From a virus, in the IMG/VR virus record IMGVR_UViG_3300006077_000026, positions 1 through 26,026 of that record: 26,026 bases of DNA, one strand, 5' to 3'. A program made the position numbers and the translations under genes. This document shows positions 5,392 through 11,545 of this stretch, piece by piece. How positions within the stretch are numbered: position 1 is the stretch's first letter; the number at the start of each line of letters is the position of its first letter. Under the pieces are notes generated by a model, which was not told where the DNA came from, made no database searches, and saw only the letters and a list, made by a program, of their open reading frames with translations.

Positions 5392-5407
5392 GGGAAAGAT
5401 ACTTCCC
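5392..5407 (-). terminator. Hairpin directly after the 5411 stop
   Basis: GGGAA (5392-5396) pairs with TTCCC (5403-5407) with a 6-nt loop, starting 3 nt after the TAG. There is no T-run, so it may be a transcript-end stabiliser rather than a terminator. Confidence 0.35.
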
Positions 5408-5410
5408 ACT

Positions 5411-5623
5411 CTAGAAGATATAGATATTATCATCTCTCCTAGAGTAGTTATCATCCTTCCTGGGAAATGCTGAGTGAGGCGCTCTTTCACACGCTCTCTC
5501 TACATTGCTCCATCTCCCATGGAGAGAGAGCATTTCCCTGAACTCTTCTCTATCGCATACTGATGCGTAGTCAGAGTTAGCTACTTTGTTTAAGGTAGCC
5601 ACTTCTTTCAAGCTAACAAACAT
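5411..5623 (-). CDS. Hypothetical protein, 70 aa
   Basis: Unrecognised. The frame is open to a TTG at 5650, but I take ATG at 5623 because its leader (AAATACTTTATT) is of the A/T-rich type used throughout the array and because the longer form would start only 6 nt from the pseudoknot at 5657-5692. The protein is charged, with a helical N-terminal half and an Arg/Asp-rich C-terminal half containing D-D-N-Y-S-R-R-D-D-N-I-Y. It is downstream of, and probably co-transcribed with, the small membrane protein at 5706-5864. Confidence 0.65.
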   Translation of the reverse strand: MFVSLKEVATLNKVANSDYASVCDREEFREMLSLHGRWSNVERACERAPHSAFPRKDDNYSRRDDNIYIF

Positions 5624-5656
5624 AATAAAGTATTTTAAATTGATAATCAATTAAAG

Positions 5657-5692
5657 GAGCAGTTGTCCACGTGTTGAGATGCTCAGCTCAAC
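5657..5692 (-). promoter_or_regulatory. H-type RNA pseudoknot, copy 5 (variant)
   Basis: Minus strand: GTTGAG, C, TGAGCA, T, CTCAAC, an 11-nt third loop, then TGCTC. Stem 1 has six pairs of wholly different sequence from the other copies. Stem 2 (GAGCA/TGCTC) is the same. It begins 13 nt after the TAG of the 5706-5864 gene. Confidence 0.68.
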
Positions 5693-5705
5693 TTATCTGA
5701 TGATA

Positions 5706-5864
5706 CTAAAGTATTGCCAATGCACCTTTGCGCATTGTATAGAAACCTAGCAACACCAATGGTATAGACACCATACTATCTAAGGCAACTGCCATACCGA
5801 TAGATGTGATACCAACCATTGTGAAGAAGGTAAACTTTAGTATCATCATAAGATATTTATCCAT
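5706..5864 (-). CDS. Small two-helix membrane protein, 52 aa
   Basis: The protein begins MDKYLMMILKF and ends GALAIL. It is almost entirely hydrophobic. Residues about 6-28 and 31-43 form two possible membrane segments broken by A-L-D-S, and a short basic patch (M-R-K) precedes the end. Size and topology fit a holin-like or small inner-membrane phage protein, but this is only inference because no lysis gene is adjacent. A GACCAAC motif lies about 33 nt upstream of the start, and a pseudoknot variant follows the stop, as for the other array genes. Confidence 0.68.
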   Translation of the reverse strand: MDKYLMMILKFTFFTMVGITSIGMAVALDSMVSIPLVLLGFYTMRKGALAIL

Positions 5865-5897
5865 AATGATGATGATTTAGTTCATGATATATATATT

Positions 5898-5915
5898 CCA
5901 TTGCGGGGGTTGGTC
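5898..5915 (-). promoter_or_regulatory. GACCAAC-type leftward control motif, copy 5
   Basis: Minus strand GACCAACCCCCGCAATGG, followed by an AT-rich tract of alternating TA. It is the nearest copy to a start codon (5864). The second half (TGG rather than TGAC) is the most divergent. Confidence 0.45.
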
Positions 5916-6084
5916 CCTATAATATTGAATATAGTACACTACCCCTACACACCTTCGAATTAATATTAATTTTCATTTGAAATTCTAAAATAAAAAATCA
6001 TTTTCCCTAGAAATTCGAGGTGGGATTAAAAATTATAGTGTATATACGACTCCTTGTAACGCCCCTATTTTTAAAATAAAAAAC

Positions 6085-6118
6085 CCCAATTCCATAGGAA
6101 AAGGGGTGGGGTCTTTAT
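6085..6118 (-). terminator. Intrinsic terminator of the 6129-6860 gene
   Basis: On the minus strand ACCCC and CCCC segments pair with GGGGT across a loop containing TCC/GGA, followed by TTTTTTATTTT. It lies a few bases after the TAG at 6129. This is the clearest leftward terminator in the window. Confidence 0.7.
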
Positions 6119-6128
6119 ATAAGGGACT

Positions 6129-6860
6129 CTATTTTTTACGTCTGTAAAAGAGGCCTCCTGAATTAAAGAGTCTTGGCTTCTGGGCTGAGAACCCTGCCGT
6201 TCCAAAAGTGTTTGGAGTAGGTGGTTGTGGTTTGTATAGAGGCTGGCCTGGTACTACTTTGTTTGGTGCAAAGTTACTGTTAGGCTGAAAGGTCTGAGTT
6301 GGACTATATCTCTGAGCTCTATTTGCTGCAGCCTTAGCTGGGTCATCATTTAGTCTAGTGTTTTTGTATCTGGCCATTGCTGCTTGGTCAAAGTTACTAG
6401 GCTTTTGCTGAGTATATTTGCTTAGTTGAGGATCTCTGTCTGGCATCTTTGCTGCCTTCTCTGCCATGTCCATACTCATTTTGTTACGGAATTGTGTGTT
6501 TGCTGCTGTGGTGTCGGCCTCTGTTCTTATCTTGTCCTGGACTTTTTGCTTTCTGGCATCACCTATCATGTTGGCAATCTTCTGAGTTTGGCCCATTGCG
6601 AATTGTGCTGCTGCCATATATCCTCCTGCTGCGAACTTCTTTGTAGGGTCTGATACTTTACCTCCAGCTTCCTTCATTTTACCTCCTCCGCATTTGGCTT
6701 TACCGCCTTTGCATTTCTTTTCTGCCTCCATAGCTGCACGGATCTTCTTTACTTTACCGCCTTTGCTCTTTTCTTTCATACCTTCTGAGAAGGTTTCTGA
6801 ACCTATTCTAGGGTCTGGATTCCTAGAAGTTACCTTCATAAACATTTTTGCTTTGTTCAT
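6129..6860 (-). CDS. Gly/Lys-rich protein with C-terminal GGLFYRR peptide, 243 aa
   Basis: No family recognised. The N-terminal third is basic and Gly/Lys-rich with repeated K-G-G-K units (residues about 33-70) and a few cysteines, suggesting nucleic-acid contact or disorder. A small hydrophobic, Ala/Gly-rich helix follows (F-A-A-G-G-Y-M-A-A-A-Q-F), then a helical middle and a Pro/Gln/Asn-rich tail. The last 11 residues (N-S-G-G-L-F-Y-R-R-K-K) match the terminal G-G-I-L-Y-K peptide of the rightward virion-type proteins at 10764-13024. This gene is therefore probably a virion component although it is transcribed leftward. It starts at the divergent control region. Confidence 0.8.
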   Translation of the reverse strand: MNKAKMFMKVTSRNPDPRIGSETFSEGMKEKSKGGKVKKIRAAMEAEKKCKGGKAKCGGGKMKEAGGKVSDPTKKFAAGGYMAAAQFAMGQTQKIANMIGDARKQKVQDKIRTEADTTAANTQFRNKMSMDMAEKAAKMPDRDPQLSKYTQQKPSNFDQAAMARYKNTRLNDDPAKAAANRAQRYSPTQTFQPNSNFAPNKVVPGQPLYKPQPPTPNTFGTAGFSAQKPRLFNSGGLFYRRKK

Positions 6861-6981
6861 AATTTATATTTTTAATTGTTACACGTGTAGTTTAATAATA
6901 CGAAATTTAAAGGATGTGCACTTCTGATTTTGTGTGTATTAAAGACGTGTGTAAAAAGGGAGGGGGAATGAGGCGCTAGCC

Positions 6982-7005
6982 GAAGGGGGTGGGTTTTCCC
7001 CCTTC
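6982..7005. terminator. 8-bp GC-rich hairpin
   Basis: GAAGGGGG (6982-6989) pairs perfectly with CCCCCTTC (6998-7005) around an 8-nt loop. No long T-run follows on either strand, so it may insulate the divergent units rather than terminate. Confidence 0.45.
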
Positions 7006-7055
7006 TATATTCTAGAAGCCTCTAGAGGCCCAGTGTTTTCAGGGGTTAAGGTCCG

Positions 7056-7097
7056 TTTGATGGGCACTTTTGCACATTTGATGGGCACTTTTGCACA
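7056..7097. repeat. 21-bp perfect tandem repeat (iteron-like)
   Basis: TTTGATGGGCACTTTTGCACA occurs twice back to back, minus one ambiguity at neither copy. Related GTGCACTT sequences lie at about 6915 and, on the other strand, at about 7144. The array sits just upstream of a winged-helix-like gene, which suggests a binding site for that protein. Confidence 0.75.
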
Positions 7098-7167
7098 CAC
7101 CCTCTTTTTTGACTTTGTAAAATTAACTAATTTTGGCTTACCAAAAGTGCACACGTTGAATTTAAAA

Positions 7168-7178
7168 TAAGTATTATA
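7168..7178 (+). promoter_or_regulatory. GTATTATA promoter-like box before 7194
   Basis: TAAGTATTATA matches the 3' part of the TTTAGTATTATA box found before rightward genes at 8630, 13642 and 22390. It is closer to the start codon (16 nt) than the others. Confidence 0.4.
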
Positions 7179-7193
7179 ATAGTATAAAAGGAT

Positions 7194-7928
7194 ATGAAAG
7201 ATATGGAGAAGAGTTCTAGTATTACATTGTTGACTGATCACAAAGCTATGGGAGTATTTGCAAAGATGCCGTTGTTTAATAAGGAGGGTATGGATTTGTC
7301 TCCTAGCGAAGCTGTTGTATTGAGTTGGATAAGCGTTAGTAAATTTGAAGGATATGGTATAAATAGAGATCTTATGGATAGGAAAGGGAGGGTTAGTACT
7401 TCACTTGTTAGTCTAGAGGCTGCTATTGGTACTAGTAGAAGGGTTATTAGGAGAACACTTGATTCTCTGGTTGAGAAAGAGTTGTTAGAAGTGGAGTATG
7501 GTACTGAGGGTATAGCTATAAAGTATGATCTTACAGTTAGTAAAGAGTTTAGAATGGTGACTAAATCGCTGATAGTATCTGATATATTTAATTTTAAACT
7601 TAAAGGCTTCATAATAAATATGCTTTTAACTACTAGAAACTATGTTATTAGATTTGATAGTATAAAGCATATGTCAGAATCTCTTAAATTGAATAGGAGA
7701 ACAGTAAAGAAGTACTACGAAGAATTAAAGGAGTTAGGATTTGTAACTGATATTAAAGGTACTTCGGTGATAGATATGAGAGAGTTATTTATTGCCTCAG
7801 TGGATAGGAACAGTGACGAGGTTGTTGAGCTTAGAGGGGAATTAGAAAAAGAAAGAAGTAAGAGTGAGTATCTTCTACATAAGCTAGAAGAGCTTGATAA
7901 GAAATTAAATAACTACATAAATAGATAA
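7194..7928 (+). CDS. Winged-helix-type DNA-binding protein (regulator or replication initiator), 244 aa
   Basis: Two segments look like helix-turn-helix units. Around residues 63-100, S-L-V-S-L-E-A-A-I-G-T-S-R-R-V-I-R-R-T-L is followed by a charged helix and a beta-like wing. Around residues 155-180, H-M-S-E-S-L-K-L-N-R-R-T-V-K-K-Y-Y is followed by E-L-K-E-L-G-F-V. A coiled coil (residues about 212-240) ends the protein and could dimerise it. It is the first rightward gene and sits directly beside the 21-bp tandem repeats. I infer a transcription switch or an initiator that binds them; the sequence cannot separate these. An alternative start is ATG at 7203. Confidence 0.68.
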   Translation: MKDMEKSSSITLLTDHKAMGVFAKMPLFNKEGMDLSPSEAVVLSWISVSKFEGYGINRDLMDRKGRVSTSLVSLEAAIGTSRRVIRRTLDSLVEKELLEVEYGTEGIAIKYDLTVSKEFRMVTKSLIVSDIFNFKLKGFIINMLLTTRNYVIRFDSIKHMSESLKLNRRTVKKYYEELKELGFVTDIKGTSVIDMRELFIASVDRNSDEVVELRGELEKERSKSEYLLHKLEELDKKLNNYINR

Positions 7929-7930
7929 TT

Positions 7931-8578
7931 ATGAAATATACATACATACTTAAGGATGTGGACAATGACCTTTTTAAGATAGGGAGGACAAGTAATCCAC
8001 AAGTGAGGTTTGATTCGCTGTGTATCAAAGATAGGCTGTATCCTGTGGCATTGTTCAAGGGAGATCATGAGCTAGAACTACATAAGGAGTTTAAAGAGAA
8101 TAGAGTAGAGCATCCGGATAAGACTATGGGAGGGTACACGGAATTCTTCAAGCGTGGAGGAAAATTCGATGACTTTGTTAAGAAGTTTGAGGAGTCAGAA
8201 GTACCTTATTGTAAACCTACAGCTCTTGTAAAAGAAATGATGGAAGCAGGTAAGGTAATATTATCAGATCCTTTCATGCTCTGGGATATACAGAATGATA
8301 AGTTTGGTTGGTACCGTCTAGGAAACATACTGCTAAGAGGGCTTGGTAAGTTAGAGGACAAAGGACCAAAAGGAGGAATAGTAGTTCATGGTAAGGATAT
8401 ATCTAATATAAATAACAAGATAGCTATAACTGCTAGGCTATATGATGACATCCTAAATGACGATGATATAAACATCAAGATATACGATTCGATGGACAAC
8501 ATCGTTGTCAATGTTGATGACTTCGTAGTTAAAGCGCCATTCCCAGAAAGAGTGTTATATGTAGTGGTTACTTCGTAA
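7931..8578 (+). CDS. T5orf172-type GIY-YIG protein, 215 aa
   Basis: Residues about 2-28 read K-Y-T-Y-I-L-K-D, then D-L-F-K-I-G-R-T-S-N-P and R-F-D-S-L. This is the pattern of the T5orf172/MUG113 branch of the GIY-YIG nuclease superfamily, where Y-x-Y and K-I-G-R-T hold the core and a downstream E is expected. H-x-x-F near residue 52 and E-F-F near residue 71 are compatible. Residues beyond about 90 are unrecognised. It lies 2 nt after the winged-helix gene and is probably co-transcribed with it. In phages this domain occurs in nucleases and in antirepressor-like or DNA-binding proteins, so the activity is uncertain. Confidence 0.75.
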   Translation: MKYTYILKDVDNDLFKIGRTSNPQVRFDSLCIKDRLYPVALFKGDHELELHKEFKENRVEHPDKTMGGYTEFFKRGGKFDDFVKKFEESEVPYCKPTALVKEMMEAGKVILSDPFMLWDIQNDKFGWYRLGNILLRGLGKLEDKGPKGGIVVHGKDISNINNKIAITARLYDDILNDDDINIKIYDSMDNIVVNVDDFVVKAPFPERVLYVVVTS

Positions 8579-8580
8579 TA

Positions 8581-8592
8581 TTTAGTATTATA
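8581..8592 (+). promoter_or_regulatory. TTTAGTATTATA promoter-like box
   Basis: TTTAGTATTATA lies 38 nt before the start at 8630, with the same 12-mer at 13585 and 22331. Spacing to the start codon is similar (38-48 nt), as expected for a phage-specific rightward promoter. Confidence 0.6.
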
Positions 8593-8629
8593 CTAATGAT
8601 ACGTATTTTAATCATTAATAATTATTAAC

Positions 8630-10762
8630 ATGAGTAAAGGAATATTTTACAAAAGTAAAAAGCAAAAGTTCCAGAGCGGAGGACCTATGGTAGGAGCTAA
8701 TGGACAGTATGCAATGAACTTTGATGTACCGAACCAAACAGAGGCAGTGGCAGGACGTAACTTGCCAGCTACGGTATATAGACCAACATATACAGGATCT
8801 GCACAACCAGGAAGGGCGTCGGCAGGAACATATGCAGATTTCGTAAACAGAATCGATGGCAGAGGATGGGGATATAATCCACCAAATAATGGAGCCAATT
8901 TACCAGCAACTAGAAATAATTTACCTTCTACGGTGTATAGACCGACTTATGATGGGTCTATGCAGCCAGGAAGAGCACCGGTAAATGGATCAGCAGGAAC
9001 ATATGCAGATTTTGCAGGTAGGATAGACGGCAGAGGATGGGGTTACAACCCGCCAAATAACGGTGCTAACCTTCCAGCTACACGAAACAACTTACCAGCC
9101 CAAATACCTGGGAACGGAGTAGTAGGCGGAGAACCTACCCCATATGGCCCTGGTTATAGCAATAGATACGACGTATCTGATGCACAGATAGCTGAATATG
9201 GTAAACGCGGTCTAGACATGTACGGAAGACTTAGCAATTTGGGATCAGGAGCAGGAATGGCTGGGGCAGCCTTTGGATTGGGAGCAGCAGCAATCTCTCA
9301 GATAGAGCCACAGTACAGGGAGATACAACATAATATGCAAGACCCTAGGTATAACACAACGTCTAAAGTAAGTGATTACACACAGAATCCTTATCCAGGG
9401 CAGCAGGTAGGTACAGGACAGAATACCGGTACTAAACCTGAATATAATGTAGGATTTAGATATCCATATCTAGAGCATAAACAGGAGATGCATTCTATAA
9501 GTAGAGTACATGGTAATCAATCAAGGTCTTTATTTGGTAATCCTAATGAGGCTGAAAACTTAGAAAGCAAGATCTCAGGCGCTGTTGGAGCCCCTGTAAG
9601 AGCGCTTATGAATTCAGGATTAAATAGATACAACGCTGTAAGAGATTACATGGAAACACCTAATAAAGGGGCAGTATCTTCTGCAGAAATGACTCCAGGA
9701 GGAGGTAAAGGTACTGTAGATGCTGAAACTCAAAGAGGATATGTACAACATCAGAATCAAAATAAGATAAAATCAGACAAAGTTGGTAAGAATGACTGGC
9801 AATTCCAGGACAACGTCATAGCTAACGATATTTTAGGTGTAGATACCAATGATAATAAGTCAGTTAGAAAATTGCAGACATTCTTAGCGGATAGTAACTT
9901 TGATATTGGAGAGTTTGGTGCAGGTGGAGTAGATGGTAAATTTGGTGACATGACCAGAGGTGCTACTAGAAACTTCGGTAATCTTATCTCAAGTGATAAA
10001 GGTATACGACAACTTAAAAAGGAGTCACCTCACTTAAGAGATATGTGGCAGAGTTCAGCTGATAAGGCAGGAAAAGGAGCTACACAAGAACAGATAAATC
10101 AGCAGTTTAGAAAAGACGTTGCTGAGAATATTGCAAGATATAGCGGTGACGAGGGTACTAATCAAGCATTAGCTGCAGGTACACAAGGACGTAAAGGTAA
10201 TAAGACCATGGGCTATGGTGCATCAGCTGTTCAGCAAGGAAACAATACAAGTAATAAGGATGCTTATGAGAAGTCTTCTAGTGAGGGAGCTAAATCTTAT
10301 AAAGATAAGAAAGGTATCATAAGAAAGACTGGTAAACAAGGATCTAGCTACAAAGCTGAAAAGAAGAAACCTCAGCTAAAGAGTCAGAAATTACCTGCTT
10401 CTTCAAATGCTACTTCTAGGGGAGAGGCTTTTAAGAAAGCTAGAAAAGAAGGTAAAGCCGAATTTACTTGGAAAGGTAAGAAGTATAATACTAGACAGTC
10501 AGGAGAAAGTGATGCTGCTTGGAGAAAAAGCATAAAGAATAGGTCTTCTGCTACAAAATCTGTGAGCAATGTAAAGTCAAAAGGGACTTCTGAGTCATTA
10601 AAAAGAACTTCTGTTAAAGGAACTGTAAGTAGTGGAGCTGATTTCCAGGCTGCTGTAGCTAAGGAAATGAAGAACTGGCAGAAATATTCTAAGGATAGAA
10701 ATGTTGCAGAGCAGAAGATTAGAGCTAAACTAAGAACTGCTAAAGTTTTAAAGAATAAGTAG
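8630..10762 (+). CDS. Virion-type protein with repeat and peptidoglycan-binding-like domain, 710 aa
   Basis: The N-terminus M-S-K-G-I-F-Y-K, then K-F-Q-S-G-G, is related to the terminal peptides of neighbouring proteins. Residues 45-97 and 98-154 are a near-identical tandem repeat (L-P-x-T-V-Y-R-P-T-Y ... I-D-G-R-G-W-G-Y-N-P-P). An Ala/Gly-rich hydrophobic stretch lies at about 200-225. Residues about 405-452 resemble a PG_binding_1 domain: V-R-K-L-Q-T-F-L, G-G-V-D-G-K-F-G and T-R-x-A-T-R-N-F. The last third is strongly basic (Lys/Ser-rich). I infer a structural or internal virion protein that touches the cell wall during entry. No catalytic domain is seen. A tail protein is the alternative. 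Confidence 0.72.
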   Translation: MSKGIFYKSKKQKFQSGGPMVGANGQYAMNFDVPNQTEAVAGRNLPATVYRPTYTGSAQPGRASAGTYADFVNRIDGRGWGYNPPNNGANLPATRNNLPSTVYRPTYDGSMQPGRAPVNGSAGTYADFAGRIDGRGWGYNPPNNGANLPATRNNLPAQIPGNGVVGGEPTPYGPGYSNRYDVSDAQIAEYGKRGLDMYGRLSNLGSGAGMAGAAFGLGAAAISQIEPQYREIQHNMQDPRYNTTSKVSDYTQNPYPGQQVGTGQNTGTKPEYNVGFRYPYLEHKQEMHSISRVHGNQSRSLFGNPNEAENLESKISGAVGAPVRALMNSGLNRYNAVRDYMETPNKGAVSSAEMTPGGGKGTVDAETQRGYVQHQNQNKIKSDKVGKNDWQFQDNVIANDILGVDTNDNKSVRKLQTFLADSNFDIGEFGAGGVDGKFGDMTRGATRNFGNLISSDKGIRQLKKESPHLRDMWQSSADKAGKGATQEQINQQFRKDVAENIARYSGDEGTNQALAAGTQGRKGNKTMGYGASAVQQGNNTSNKDAYEKSSSEGAKSYKDKKGIIRKTGKQGSSYKAEKKKPQLKSQKLPASSNATSRGEAFKKARKEGKAEFTWKGKKYNTRQSGESDAAWRKSIKNRSSATKSVSNVKSKGTSESLKRTSVKGTVSSGADFQAAVAKEMKNWQKYSKDRNVAEQKIRAKLRTAKVLKNK

Positions 10763-10763
10763 C

Positions 10764-11543
10764 ATGAGTAAACTATTATACTCTAAAAAAGGTAATGGTA
10801 GGGTAGCTAACTTTATTATGGATCGAATCCGTGAAGATGAACGCTTCAGGAGTATGCCAATAGAAGCTCAGAAGGAGTTTGAGGCAAGAACTCATTACGG
10901 AAACTACGATCTAGACGAAAGTGAGCTACCTAAATTTGCCAAGTGGATGCAGGATAACAAAAATAGTTATTGGGATGCGGAGTCTTATGATCCTGTGGTT
11001 GCTTATAAAGCACAGCTAAAGAAAGCAGCTAACGGACATACTGGGGATTTAGGTAAGAAACCATTCCACCCTACATTCTCGAACGAGTCTATATACCACC
11101 AAAAGGACTATAACGAGCATGAACGCGGAGGTGGAGGAGCTTGGGTAAATGCACCTAGCGGTAATTCTTATTTTGCACCCTCTGGTACTAATATGTATTT
11201 TGCTCATGGCTTTAGAGATTTTGAGGGTACTACAGGCTTGAGAGGGCGTATGAATTCTCAGGGAGACTTCTATACTAATATAGTAAAATTACCTAGGTCT
11301 AATCGGGCATGGGATCAGGAGGCTGCTGACCAAGAGAACGCAATGGTACGTGACTATACAGGGATGGATTTTGACCATCCTGAGAATAGTACTGGACCTA
11401 TGACAGAAGCGCAGATACGTGCCGGTAAAGAGAAGTTTAAAGAAACTGATAGACGTACCGAAGCTAGGTGGGATAAATATAAAGAAGGTATGCAAAAATA
11501 CTATAATAAGAAAAGACAGGGAGGAATCCTTTATAAACTATAG
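10764..11543 (+). CDS. Virion-type protein with GGILYKL C-terminus, 259 aa
   Basis: It starts 1 nt after the preceding stop. Residues 4-9 (L-L-Y-S-K-K) and the C-terminal K-K-R-Q-G-G-I-L-Y-K-L carry the peptide shared across this gene group. The centre (about residues 70-135) reads Y-D-P-V-V-A-Y-K, G-H-T-G-D-L, K-K-P-F-H-P-T-F-S-N-E-S-I-Y and G-G-A-W-V. This recalls a motif I know from phage and prophage virion proteins (Y-D-x-R-x-x-x-K ... H-P-T-F-S-x-E-S), seen often in structural clusters but without an assigned function. The composition is hydrophilic with no membrane segment. I infer an internal or tail-associated structural protein. Confidence 0.68.
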   Translation: MSKLLYSKKGNGRVANFIMDRIREDERFRSMPIEAQKEFEARTHYGNYDLDESELPKFAKWMQDNKNSYWDAESYDPVVAYKAQLKKAANGHTGDLGKKPFHPTFSNESIYHQKDYNEHERGGGGAWVNAPSGNSYFAPSGTNMYFAHGFRDFEGTTGLRGRMNSQGDFYTNIVKLPRSNRAWDQEAADQENAMVRDYTGMDFDHPENSTGPMTEAQIRAGKEKFKETDRRTEARWDKYKEGMQKYYNKKRQGGILYKL

Positions 11544-11545
11544 AT

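Larger units (their letters stand above)
6861..7193. promoter_or_regulatory. Divergent control region
   Basis: This 333-bp gene-free stretch separates the leftward array from the rightward block. It holds a strong hairpin (6982-7005), a 12-bp palindrome GCCTCTAGAGGC (7018-7029), two 21-bp tandem repeats (7056-7097), further GTGCACTT sites (near 6915 and, inverted, near 7144-7151) and a TAAGTATTATA box (7168-7178) before the first rightward gene. It probably contains the opposing promoters and an operator; a replication origin is also possible. Confidence 0.6.

Noticed and set aside
6426-6927. Rightward Cys/Leu-rich frames opposite the Gly/Lys-rich gene
   Set aside because: Antisense shadows of the low-complexity Lys/Gly coding sequence.
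2749-7097. CRISPR array
   Set aside because: The direct repeats at 2749-2774 and 7056-7097 are adjacent without spacers and have only two copies each.
7238-7612. Leftward 124-aa frame
   Set aside because: Antisense to the winged-helix-like gene; no leader and no neighbours on that strand here.
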